Positions 26,209 to 34,903 of a DNA stretch of 64,000 nt are shown here, piece by piece. The stretch covers positions 16,787-80,786 of the forward strand of contig JAFXOY010000062.1 of NCBI GenBank assembly GCA_017528375.1. The letters are read 5' to 3'. The stretch is from Clostridia bacterium. Its GTDB lineage: Bacteria; Bacillota; Clostridia; TANB77; CAG-508. How positions within the stretch are numbered: the first letter of the stretch is position 1; each line of letters begins with the position of its first letter. A program made the position numbers and the translations under genes. The notes below the pieces were generated by a model, which saw only the letters and a program-made list of their open reading frames with translations, was not told the DNA's origin and made no database searches.

Positions 26209-26290
26209 TAAAAAACTATTGAAAAATATTTTCAACTGTGGTAATATATTAAACAGTGATTTTATTTTGATTAAGAGAGGTGAATACAAA

Positions 26291-26491
26291 ATGAGAGAAG
26301 GATTACATCCAAACTATACAGAAGCAACAATAACATGTGCTTGTGGTAACGTATTTAAAACAAGTTCAACAAAAGAAGATATGAAAGTTGATATTTGTTC
26401 AAAATGCCATCCATACTGGACAGGTAACTTAAAAAGAGAAACAACAGGTGGTAGAGCAGATAAATTTAAGAAAAAATTCGGAATTGCATAA
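26291..26491 (+). CDS. rpmE: Ribosomal protein L31, zinc-binding type
   Basis: 66-aa large-subunit ribosomal protein. CACG and CSKCHP supply the four-Cys zinc site that defines the C+ form, and [18 protein letters not shown] are the family's C-terminal block. The frame extends upstream to 26219, but AGAGGTG fits the ATG at 26291. The zinc form may be replaced by a zinc-free paralogue during zinc limitation; none is in the window. Confidence 0.97.
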   Translation: MREGLHPNYTEATITCACGNVFKTSSTKEDMKVDICSKCHPYWTGNLKRETTGGRADKFKKKFGIA

Positions 26492-26501
26492 TTTTAAAAA
26501 G

Positions 26502-26530
26502 ATAGCCAAGATTAAAGGGCTATTTTTTTT
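26502..26530 (+). terminator. Rho-independent terminator after rpmE
   Basis: ATAGCC pairs with GGCTAT (26518-26523) and is followed by eight T. Confidence 0.8.
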
Positions 26531-26635
26531 GTCTTCAAATGTTTCCAAAATCCCCTTGAAAAAAATGACAAAATATAGTAAAATAAAGGAAATTTTGAAG
26601 AAAAGAGAAGATTAAAAAGTAAGGAGATTTTATAA

Positions 26636-28240
26636 GTGAGTTTGAATATAGAAAATGAATTAGAATATATAGAAAAAGTCAAGAAAATAAATGAAGCTAA
26701 AAACTTAAAATACTTGATTATGACTATGGGGTGTCAGTTAAACGAAAATGATTCTGAAAAGTTGTGCGGCATGATTGAAAATATGGGATACACAAAAACA
26801 GAAGATTTAGAAGAGGCCGATTTAGTGGTATTTAACACATGCTGTGTAAGAGAAAATGCTGAGGATAGATTGTTTGGTAAATTAGGTGAAGTTAAGAAAG
26901 TTAAAGAAAAACGCGGAACAATTATAGCAATTGGTGGTTGTATGATGCAAGAAAAGCACATTGTTGACAAATTAAAACAAAGTTATCCATTTTTCGATAT
27001 AGTATTTGGAACACATACACTTCATAAATTCCCAGGTGATTTATATAATAAAATTATCAATAATAAAAGAATTGAAGATATCTTAGACATTGATGGTGAA
27101 ATAATTGAAGGTTTGCCTATCAGCAGAAATGACAACATTAAAGCATCAGTTACAATTATGAATGGTTGCAATAACTTCTGTACATATTGCATAGTTCCTT
27201 ATGTTCGTGGTAGAGAAAGAAGCAGAAATCCAGAAGATATCTTAAATGAAGTTAGAGAATTAGCAAAACAAGGTTATAAAGAAATTACTCTTTTAGGTCA
27301 AAATGTTAATTCATATTTAAGAAGTGGAAAAAAAGATTTTGATAGTGAAATTACAAGTTTTGCAGAACTACTAAGAGCTGTTAATGAAATTGATGGAATA
27401 GAAAGAATTCGTTTTGTTTCACCACATCCAAAGGATTTTACAGATGATGTTATTGAAGCAATACGTGATTGTGATAAAGTAAGTAAAATTGTTCATTTGC
27501 CACTTCAATCAGGAAGTACTAATGTTTTGAAATTAATGAATAGAAGATACACAAAAGAGCAATATTTGGAATTAGCAGAAAAAATGAAAAAAATGATTCC
27601 AGAAGTTGTATTTTCAACAGACATAATAGTAGGCTTTGCTGGTGAAACAGATGAAGATTTTGAAGATACATTAGATGTTGTTAGAAAAGTAAACTTTGAG
27701 CAAGTGTTCATGTTCATTTATTCAAGAAGAGTTGGAACACCTGGAGATAGAATGGAAAATCAAGTCCCAGAGGAAATTAAACATGAGAGATTTAACAGAT
27801 TAAAAGAATTAGTTGAAAGTCAGATTGCAGAGAATAATAAAAAATATATTGGAACAACACAAAGGGTTTTAGTAGAAGGCTATAGTAAAACAAATAATGA
27901 ACTTCTTACAGGAAGAACAGATTCTAATAAGGTCGTTAATTTTGAAGGACCTTCTAACTTAATTGGAAATATGGTAGATTTGAAAATTGAATCTGAACAT
28001 ATGTGGTATTTGAAAGGAAAAATTGTTATGAGTGATTATGCTAATTTAGATACTGCTATAGAAATTATGGCTTACAAAATTTCTAATTGTGTAAAAAATG
28101 CAAACGGAAATGAAGAATCTTCAGAAGAATTAAAAAAATTGCGTCTTGAAAGAGATGAAATGTATAATGGTAATGTTGATACTATAAATAAAATAATTAA
28201 AGAATATGGTAAAGATTTAAAGAACTTATATAATAATTAA
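26636..28240 (+). CDS. miaB: tRNA-2-methylthio-N6-dimethylallyladenosine synthase
   Basis: Radical-SAM methylthiotransferase modifying A37 of tRNAs reading UNN codons. The N-terminal UPF0004 domain has three cluster-binding Cys (MGCQLNENDSE, FNTCCVRE, GGCMMQ). The radical-SAM motif is CNNFCTYC, and the TRAM domain spans about residues 395-460. The start is GTG with AAGGAG nine bases upstream. At 534 aa it is about 70-90 residues longer than usual: a helical charged extension (residues about 462-534) follows TRAM. The zeta-like gene and mutS follow in the same direction. Confidence 0.95.
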   Translation: MSLNIENELEYIEKVKKINEAKNLKYLIMTMGCQLNENDSEKLCGMIENMGYTKTEDLEEADLVVFNTCCVRENAEDRLFGKLGEVKKVKEKRGTIIAIGGCMMQEKHIVDKLKQSYPFFDIVFGTHTLHKFPGDLYNKIINNKRIEDILDIDGEIIEGLPISRNDNIKASVTIMNGCNNFCTYCIVPYVRGRERSRNPEDILNEVRELAKQGYKEITLLGQNVNSYLRSGKKDFDSEITSFAELLRAVNEIDGIERIRFVSPHPKDFTDDVIEAIRDCDKVSKIVHLPLQSGSTNVLKLMNRRYTKEQYLELAEKMKKMIPEVVFSTDIIVGFAGETDEDFEDTLDVVRKVNFEQVFMFIYSRRVGTPGDRMENQVPEEIKHERFNRLKELVESQIAENNKKYIGTTQRVLVEGYSKTNNELLTGRTDSNKVVNFEGPSNLIGNMVDLKIESEHMWYLKGKIVMSDYANLDTAIEIMAYKISNCVKNANGNEESSEELKKLRLERDEMYNGNVDTINKIIKEYGKDLKNLYNN

Positions 28241-28264
28241 TTACAGTAAAGAGGAGATTGTACA

Positions 28265-29134
28265 ATGGAAAAAGATTTTATGGAGCAGTTTAAATTATCA
28301 AAGGAAATGCACGACAGTATATATAAAAGAATTGAATCAGAAGTTTTTCGCAATTCTGAAAAAGAAAAAAATCCTGTCGCAATTATAGTAGGGGGACAAC
28401 CGGGATGTGGAAAAGGTGCAGTTATAGCATATTCTAAAAAACAGATTGAAAATGCAAACAAAGATGTTGTTATAATAACAACTGATGAATATAAACCATA
28501 TCATCCTGATGCAATAGAAATAGCAAAGAAATATCCAACTGAATATGTTAAGATAATAGAACAAGATGCTGGGTTGTGGACAGGAGAAATTCTAAAAAAA
28601 GCTATTGAAGATAAGCACAATTTTATTTTTGAAGGTACTTTAAAAAATAATAGAATTCTAGAAAGAATAAAGGAACTAAAACAAAATGGATTTAAAGTTG
28701 TAGTAAGAGCTTTAGCAGTTCCTAGGTTAGAAAGTCTTATTTCCGTACACGAAAGATATCAAAATCAAATTGATAATATTGGATTAGGAAGATTAATTTC
28801 TGTTGATCACCACAATACAGCATATAAAGGTATTCCAAAGGTAATTGACGAAATAGAAAAATCTGGCTTATGTACAGTAGAAATATATAAAAGAGGTAAA
28901 AAAATTAATGAACCTGAACGTATATATTCAAGCAAAATGAATGAAAAAAGATTTCCAAGTGCACGAAATGCATTAGAAGAATGCAGAAGAATAGAGGAGT
29001 ATAAAACAAAAGTAACGGCCAAAGCAAGAATTGAAGTATTAAAGCAAGCATATAAAGACAGAAATGCGACCGAAGACGAAATGAATGAAATTGAGCTTAT
29101 TGAAAAATATACAACAATTGAACATGAAAGATAA
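28265..29134 (+). CDS. Zeta-toxin-family P-loop kinase, no antitoxin beside it
   Basis: 289-aa kinase of the zeta toxin family, whose studied members phosphorylate UDP-N-acetylglucosamine and block wall synthesis. Walker A is GGQPGCGKG (about residues 43-51; Gly replaces Ser/Thr after Lys). TTDEYKPYHPD carries the catalytic Asp region, and FIFEGTL and VHERY are also family-like. No epsilon-type antitoxin gene precedes it: miaB ends 24 bp upstream and mutS starts 24 bp downstream. It may be a chromosomal, non-toxic nucleotide-sugar kinase. AGAGGAG precedes the ATG. Confidence 0.82.
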   Translation: MEKDFMEQFKLSKEMHDSIYKRIESEVFRNSEKEKNPVAIIVGGQPGCGKGAVIAYSKKQIENANKDVVIITTDEYKPYHPDAIEIAKKYPTEYVKIIEQDAGLWTGEILKKAIEDKHNFIFEGTLKNNRILERIKELKQNGFKVVVRALAVPRLESLISVHERYQNQIDNIGLGRLISVDHHNTAYKGIPKVIDEIEKSGLCTVEIYKRGKKINEPERIYSSKMNEKRFPSARNALEECRRIEEYKTKVTAKARIEVLKQAYKDRNATEDEMNEIELIEKYTTIEHER

Positions 29135-29158
29135 ATAATTGAATTGGAGGTAAAATAA

Positions 29159-31798
29159 ATGGCAGAGTTTTCACCAATGATGCAACATTATTTGAAGACA
29201 AAAGAAGAATATAGCGATTGCATCTTGTTTTACAGATTAGGTGATTTTTATGAAATGTTTTTTGATGATGCTATAACAGTATCAAGAGAATTAGAAATTA
29301 CTTTAACAGGAAAAGATTGTGGACAAGAAGAAAGAGCTCCTATGGCAGGAATACCATTCCATGCAGCTGAAGGTTATATTGCAAGACTTATTTCAAAGGG
29401 ATATAAAGTTGCTATATGCGAACAAATGGAAGATCCTAAAGAGGCTAAAGGAATCGTAAAAAGGGAAGTTATAAGAGTTGTAACTCCTGGTACAGTTATT
29501 GAGTCTAACTTGTTAGAAGAAAAGAAAAATAATTATATAATGAGTATTTACAAAACAGGAATTTATTATGGTTTAGGTGTTTGTGATGTTTCAACAGGAG
29601 ATTTCTATGCAACACAAATATGTGAAAATAATAATTTCTCAAAATTACTAGATGAAATATCAAGATATTCTCCATCTGAAGTTATTGTTAATAAAATGAT
29701 GTTTGAAACAAAATCTGAATTAAACAAAATTCAAGAAAGGTTTAAAGTATATGTTTCTTTGGAAAAAGAAGAAAACTTTAATGATGAAACAGAACTATTG
29801 CTTCAAATGTACAACGTTATTAGTGATAAATCAAAAGATGGAAATAAGATTTCAAATTCGGAACAAATGCAAGAAATAGATAATAAAAACTTGATGATTC
29901 CAGCAATAAATGCACTTATAACATATCTAACAGAAACTCAAAAAACAAATTTAGATCATATAAATACAATTAAAATTTACAGTATAACACAATATATGTC
30001 ACTAGATATTAATGCAAGAAGAAATTTAGAGTTAACAGAAAAAATGCGTGACAAATCTAAAAAAGGAACACTTTTATGGGTTTTAGATAAAACATCAACA
30101 TCAATGGGAGGAAGACTTTTAAGAAGATGGATAAATGATCCTTTAATTGATGTTAATGAAATAAATAAAAGATTAGATTCAGTAAAGGAGCTTAAAAATA
30201 GTATCATTTTAAAAGGTGATATTATCGATAGTTTAAAAAAAGTATATGATATTGAAAGATTAGCAGGAAAAATTGCCTATGGTAATGCTAATGGTAGAGA
30301 TTTAATATCATTGAAAAATTCAGTAAAACAATTACCAGAAGTAAAAGAAATTCTATCAAAAACTGAATCTGGATTATTAAAAGAATTATATGGGGAATTA
30401 GATACTCTTCAAGACGTATATGAACTAATTGAAAAATCAATTGTAGAAGAACCTCCAATTAGTGTAAAAGAAGGAGGAATAATTAAATTAGGATATGACC
30501 CTGAAATAGATCAATTAAAAAAAGCTACAACAGAAGGTAAAACATGGATTGTTCAATTAGAAGCAAAAGAGAGGGAAGAAACAGGAATTAAAGGCTTAAA
30601 AGTCGGATTTAACAAAGTTTTCGGATACTTCATTGAAGTAACAAAATCTAATTTAAGTATGGTTCCAGATAGATATATAAGAAAGCAAACACTTACAAAT
30701 GCTGAAAGATATGTAACAGAAGAACTTAAAACTTTAGAAAATCAAATTTTAGGTGCGGAAGAAAAAGTTATAAATCTTGAGTATAAAGCTTTTACAGATG
30801 TAAGAGATGCAATTGAAAAACAAATTCAAAGAATTCAAAAAACTTCAAATATAGTTGCAACTTTAGATGTAATAACATCATTTGCAACAGTTGCTGAAGA
30901 AATGAATTACGTAAAACCAGTTGTTGATAATGACGGAATTATAGATATTAAAGATGGACGTCATCCAGTAATTGAAAAAATGTCACAAGCTGGAGAATTT
31001 GTTCCAAATGATACATATTTAGATAAATCAGCAAATAGACTAGCAATTATAACAGGACCTAACATGGCTGGTAAATCAACATATATGAGACAGGTTGCTT
31101 TAATTACATTAATGGCACAAATAGGAAGCTATGTTCCAGCATCACAAGCTAGAATAGGTGTTGTTGACAAAATTTTTACAAGAGTTGGAGCTTCAGATGA
31201 TTTATCAATGGGGCAAAGTACTTTCATGGTTGAAATGATGGAAGTTGCAACAATTCTAAAAGAAGCAACAGCAAATAGTTTAGTAATATTAGATGAAATA
31301 GGTAGAGGAACATCAACATATGATGGATTATCAATTGCATGGGCAGTTGCAGAACATATTGCAGATAAAAACTTATGCGGAGCAAAAACATTATTTGCAA
31401 CACATTATCATGAATTAACTGAACTTGAAGAAAAAATTGAAGGCGTTAAAAACTATTCAATTGCGGTTAAGGAAAAGGGAGAAGACATTATCTTCTTAAG
31501 AAAAATTGTAAAAGGAGGAACAGATGAAAGCTATGGTGTGCATGTTGCACGTTTGGCAGGAGTTCCACAAAATGTTACAAAAAAAGCTAATGAAATTTTA
31601 AGATCTTTGGAAAGAAGAAATATTTTAAATAATAAAGTAATTGAAAAAGAAAATAAAAAAGTAGTAGCAGGACAAGTAGATATGTTTAACTTTAAATTAG
31701 CAGAAGTAGCAAGCGAATTTGATAAAATTGATATTAATCAATTAACTCCAATTGATGCACTTAACACAATTGTTAAGATGAAAGAGAAATTAAGTTAA
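29159..31798 (+). CDS. mutS: DNA mismatch repair protein MutS
   Basis: 879-aa mismatch recognition ATPase. The mismatch-binding FYEMF motif (about residues 27-31), lever and clamp regions, Walker A GPNMAGKST, Walker B LVILDEIGRGTST and THYHELTELE are all present. The C-terminal helix-turn-helix and tail are normal. GGAGG precedes the ATG. mutL, which usually follows, is absent; a terminator and a converging gene come next. Confidence 0.97.
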   Translation: MAEFSPMMQHYLKTKEEYSDCILFYRLGDFYEMFFDDAITVSRELEITLTGKDCGQEERAPMAGIPFHAAEGYIARLISKGYKVAICEQMEDPKEAKGIVKREVIRVVTPGTVIESNLLEEKKNNYIMSIYKTGIYYGLGVCDVSTGDFYATQICENNNFSKLLDEISRYSPSEVIVNKMMFETKSELNKIQERFKVYVSLEKEENFNDETELLLQMYNVISDKSKDGNKISNSEQMQEIDNKNLMIPAINALITYLTETQKTNLDHINTIKIYSITQYMSLDINARRNLELTEKMRDKSKKGTLLWVLDKTSTSMGGRLLRRWINDPLIDVNEINKRLDSVKELKNSIILKGDIIDSLKKVYDIERLAGKIAYGNANGRDLISLKNSVKQLPEVKEILSKTESGLLKELYGELDTLQDVYELIEKSIVEEPPISVKEGGIIKLGYDPEIDQLKKATTEGKTWIVQLEAKEREETGIKGLKVGFNKVFGYFIEVTKSNLSMVPDRYIRKQTLTNAERYVTEELKTLENQILGAEEKVINLEYKAFTDVRDAIEKQIQRIQKTSNIVATLDVITSFATVAEEMNYVKPVVDNDGIIDIKDGRHPVIEKMSQAGEFVPNDTYLDKSANRLAIITGPNMAGKSTYMRQVALITLMAQIGSYVPASQARIGVVDKIFTRVGASDDLSMGQSTFMVEMMEVATILKEATANSLVILDEIGRGTSTYDGLSIAWAVAEHIADKNLCGAKTLFATHYHELTELEEKIEGVKNYSIAVKEKGEDIIFLRKIVKGGTDESYGVHVARLAGVPQNVTKKANEILRSLERRNILNNKVIEKENKKVVAGQVDMFNFKLAEVASEFDKIDINQLTPIDALNTIVKMKEKLS

Positions 31799-31800
31799 AA

Positions 31801-31831
31801 AAAACTTCGGCAAGTAATTTGCCGAAGTTTT
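31801..31831. terminator. Bidirectional terminator
   Basis: AAAACTTCGGCAA pairs with TTGCCGAAGTTTT around a five-base loop between converging mutS and the zinc-ribbon gene. Confidence 0.9.
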
Positions 31832-31838
31832 TTATTTA

Positions 31839-32516
31839 TTAATCTTTATGATTTTTTAAATATGTTTTAGCTGTGTCAGGAGAAACTCCATTTAATAGTT
31901 TCCATTTTCCGTTAATTTTGTAAACATACATTTTTTGAGTATCTGTATCTTCATCATCTTTACCTTTGATTGTAGCTTTTACTTTAACTTCTTTACCACC
32001 TGAAACTTTTACATCTTCATCATATACTTTTTCGATGTATTCTTGAACTTTCTTTAAGTCATCTTTTTTGATGTCTTCTTTCTTAGTTACTTTATATGTG
32101 ATTTTAATTTTCTCACCATATTCATCTTCTAGATTGTCATGTAATTTTTCCATGTCATCATCATCTAAATCTACTTTATCGTTATAGAAATCAGGGAAAG
32201 CTTTTGTATATGTTTTTAAGTTTCCTTTTTCCATTCCTTTAAAGTAATTATCGATTGGTTTTTTCCAACCTCCACCTAAAATTGATGCAATTATAGCAAT
32301 GATTATAACAACAGCAGCAACAATTCCAGCTATAATTCCGTATTTTTTTAAATTATTTGAATTTGCAGAAGATGTGTTTGTAGTTGTTGTTTCTGTAGCT
32401 TCTGTAACTGTTTCTTCAACTTTAGCAGCTTCAGCTTCAGCTCCATTTCCACAGTTTGGGCAAACTACTTGGTTATCATCCATTTCTGCACCGCAGTTTT
32501 CACAAAACTTACTCAT
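31839..32516 (-). CDS. Zinc-ribbon membrane protein with extracytoplasmic domain
   Basis: 225 aa. The N-terminal zinc ribbon (FCENCGAEM and VVCPNCGNG) is followed by an Ala/Glu/Thr-rich linker, one membrane helix (about residues 60-82, IIAGIVAAVVIIIAIIASIL), then a lysine/aspartate-rich outer domain with three or four beta strands (ITYKVTKKEDI, VKVKATIKGK, MYVYKINGKWKLL). The outer part resembles lumazine-binding or NTF2-like stress domains in layout, but I cannot name it. GGAGGAT precedes the start. Monocistronic. Confidence 0.75.
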   Translation of the reverse strand: MSKFCENCGAEMDDNQVVCPNCGNGAEAEAAKVEETVTEATETTTTNTSSANSNNLKKYGIIAGIVAAVVIIIAIIASILGGGWKKPIDNYFKGMEKGNLKTYTKAFPDFYNDKVDLDDDDMEKLHDNLEDEYGEKIKITYKVTKKEDIKKDDLKKVQEYIEKVYDEDVKVSGGKEVKVKATIKGKDDEDTDTQKMYVYKINGKWKLLNGVSPDTAKTYLKNHKD

Positions 32517-32670
32517 AAAAAAATCCTCCTTCGTTTTTTGGTTTTACACATATATCATAATATAAGTATATTTTATTGTCAAGAATTCTAGAACAAATTT
32601 GTCGATTTTTTGTAATTCAATTTAAGTTCGAATTAGCATTTTGTTTGAAAGCTCAAGGTGCAATATATAG

Positions 32671-32700
32671 TTGACATATTTTGAAAAAATGTGATATTTT
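32671..32700 (+). promoter_or_regulatory. Probable promoter of the uridine-kinase-like gene
   Basis: TTGACA (32671-32676), 18-bp spacer, TATTTT (32695-32700). The rest of the 265-bp gap 32,517-32,781 shows no gene or clear structure. Confidence 0.6.
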
Positions 32701-32781
32701 ATTAATGTAAAACATAATATAAAATAATAAATTAAACACGATAATTTTCAAGTTTACGAAGAAGAGAGGATGAAGTAAATA

Positions 32782-34419
32782 ATGCAAATTCAATTTGATG
32801 GAAGAATAATAGATGTAGAAAATGGAACAAGAATAAAAGATGTAGTAAGAGATGAAGTAGAAAAAAGTGGAGCTATTGCTGCAAGGTTTAATAATGAAAT
32901 AAAAAGCCTTAATTATAGATTAAACGAAGATGGTAATTTAAGTTTGATTGATATTAGTGATAAAGATGGAATACGTGTATATAGAAAAGGTTTATTGTTT
33001 GTTATAGGAATGGCTGTTGAAGAGCTATATCCAGAGGCAAAAATGGGAGTTAATTATCAATTGTCTAACTCATTATTATGCGAATTTGAAAATTTGGAAG
33101 TTACTGATGAAGTAATAGAAAGAATCAATCAAAAGGTAGCTGAAATAGTAAGCAAAAATTTGCCAATTGAAAAGAAATCTATGTCAAAAGAAGAAGCAGA
33201 AGAATTCTATAAAGATAAAACGACTATGAAAGGAAGATTACAATTAGAATTAAACACAAAACAACGCGTAAGTTTATATTGGTGCGAAAATTACTTCAAT
33301 TATTTTTATGGAATATTACCTATAAATACAGGAGCTTTGAAAATTTATGAAATTATAAAATATAATAGAGGATTTTTGGTAAGGTATCCAAGTAGAAAAG
33401 AAATAAACAAATTGCCAGAATTTAAAGAAAATAAAAAATTGATGGCTACATTAGACGAATATGATGTACTACACAGAGTTCTAGATGTGCCAACTGTAGG
33501 AAAATTAAATGAAATTGTAAGACAAGGGAAAATAGGTGATTATATATTACTTGATGAAGCACTACACGAGAAAAAAATTGCTAACATAGCTGATGATATA
33601 GTTAAAAACGATAAAATAAAAATGATTTTAATTGCAGGTCCTTCTTCATCAGGAAAAACAACATTCGCGCAAAGACTAGGAATTCAGCTAAGATTAAATG
33701 GCTTAAAACCTGTAACAATTTCAGTTGATAATTATTTTGTAGAAAGAAGTCAAAATCCAATAGATGAAAATGGTAATTACAATTTTGAATGTTTAGAAGC
33801 AATAGATGTAAAACTATTTAATGAACATCTTGTTAGACTATTAAATGGAGAAGAAGTTGAAATTCCTTCATTTGATTTTGAGGTTGGAACTAAAAGATAT
33901 AAAGGAAACAAGCTAAAACTTGCTGAAGACGAGGTGCTTGTTATAGAAGGAATTCATTGCTTAAATGATCAATTAACACCCTTAATTCCAAAAGAACAAA
34001 AATATAAGATTTATATTAGCTGTTTAACTGTTTTAAACATAGATGAACATAACAGAATTTCAACAACAGACACCAGATTAATTAGAAGAATAGTAAGAGA
34101 TAGCCAATTTAGAGGATATAAAGCAATGCATACACTTCAAATGTGGGATTCTGTTGTAGCAGGAGAAGAAGTAAATATTTTCCCATATCAAGAAGAAGCT
34201 GACAGTATGTTTAATTCATCATTGATTTATGAATTAGCAGTTTTAAAAGACTATGCAATGCCTTTATTAGAAGAAATAGATAAATCTCAAGTGGAATATG
34301 CTGAAGCAAAAAGATTACACAGAATGCTTGGATATTTTGAATCAATTCCAGCTGAATATTTGCCAAGTAATTCGCTATTAAGGGAATTTGTTGGTGGAAG
34401 TATATTTAATGTGCATTAA
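32782..34419 (+). CDS. Uridine-kinase-family nucleoside kinase with TGS-like N terminus
   Basis: 545-aa cytoplasmic protein. Residues 1-65 form a ThrRS/TGS-like domain (IDVENGTRIKDVV) and residues about 65-240 are related to the ThrRS editing-like region. A uridine kinase/phosphoribulokinase domain starts near residue 280 with LIAGPSSSGKTTFAQRL, SVDNYF, and VIEGIHCLN. This domain order is a recognised Bacillota family of predicted nucleoside kinases. The acceptor nucleoside is not certain. An RNHCP gene follows 17 bp later and is probably co-transcribed. Confidence 0.87.
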   Translation: MQIQFDGRIIDVENGTRIKDVVRDEVEKSGAIAARFNNEIKSLNYRLNEDGNLSLIDISDKDGIRVYRKGLLFVIGMAVEELYPEAKMGVNYQLSNSLLCEFENLEVTDEVIERINQKVAEIVSKNLPIEKKSMSKEEAEEFYKDKTTMKGRLQLELNTKQRVSLYWCENYFNYFYGILPINTGALKIYEIIKYNRGFLVRYPSRKEINKLPEFKENKKLMATLDEYDVLHRVLDVPTVGKLNEIVRQGKIGDYILLDEALHEKKIANIADDIVKNDKIKMILIAGPSSSGKTTFAQRLGIQLRLNGLKPVTISVDNYFVERSQNPIDENGNYNFECLEAIDVKLFNEHLVRLLNGEEVEIPSFDFEVGTKRYKGNKLKLAEDEVLVIEGIHCLNDQLTPLIPKEQKYKIYISCLTVLNIDEHNRISTTDTRLIRRIVRDSQFRGYKAMHTLQMWDSVVAGEEVNIFPYQEEADSMFNSSLIYELAVLKDYAMPLLEEIDKSQVEYAEAKRLHRMLGYFESIPAEYLPSNSLLREFVGGSIFNVH

Positions 34420-34436
34420 AAAGAAAGGAATTATAA

Positions 34437-34748
34437 ATGGAAAAAAGTTTATTTACAGAAATTGATGAAAGTTTTATTTGCGAAAATTGCGGAAGGAAAG
34501 TTGAAAAACTAGGATATTCATGCAGAAATCACTGTCCATATTGTTTACACTCTAAACATGTAGATGTAAATCCAGGAGATAGACAGGAAACATGTCATGG
34601 AAGTTTAGAACCAATCGGACTTGAGATTGATAGCAAAAAGGGATATGTTATAGTTTTTAGATGCAAAAAGTGCGGTAGCATTAGAAAAAATAAAGCTGCT
34701 AAAGATGATGATAAGAACGAGATTATTAAATTAAGTGCGAAACACTGA
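34437..34748 (+). CDS. RNHCP-domain zinc protein
   Basis: 103 aa with the diagnostic SCRNHCPYCLHSKHVD motif, an N-terminal CENCG and a C-terminal FRCKKCGSIRKN, giving several Cys pairs for zinc. The function of the family is unknown. Its TGA stop codon is the first three bases of a palindromic repeat element. Confidence 0.9.
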   Translation: MEKSLFTEIDESFICENCGRKVEKLGYSCRNHCPYCLHSKHVDVNPGDRQETCHGSLEPIGLEIDSKKGYVIVFRCKKCGSIRKNKAAKDDDKNEIIKLSAKH

Positions 34749-34815
34749 CACAATTAGGGACGGACTCATTTTGGGACATTTTTGTCCCAAAATGAGTCCG
34801 TCCCCAATTGTGTCA
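34746..34815. repeat. Dispersed GGGACGG palindromic element, copy 4 (most complete)
   Basis: Two 32-base arms (34746-34777 and 34784-34815) form an inverted repeat with one mismatch around the loop ATTTTT. The arms contain GGGACGGACTCATTTTGGGAC and end in TGACACAATT/AATTGTGTCA. It overlaps the stop codon of the RNHCP gene. Confidence 0.92.
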
Positions 34816-34833
34816 AAAAAGTAATTTTTTTTG

Positions 34834-34862
34834 TTGAAATTAATAATTTGTTGTGGTAAGAT
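34834..34862 (+). promoter_or_regulatory. Promoter for the Fic gene
   Basis: TTGAAA (34834-34839), 17-bp spacer, TAAGAT (34857-34862), downstream of the palindrome. Confidence 0.65.
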
Positions 34863-34903
34863 ATTTTTGGAAATATATAAACTGAAGATAAAAGGAGCAA
34901 AAA

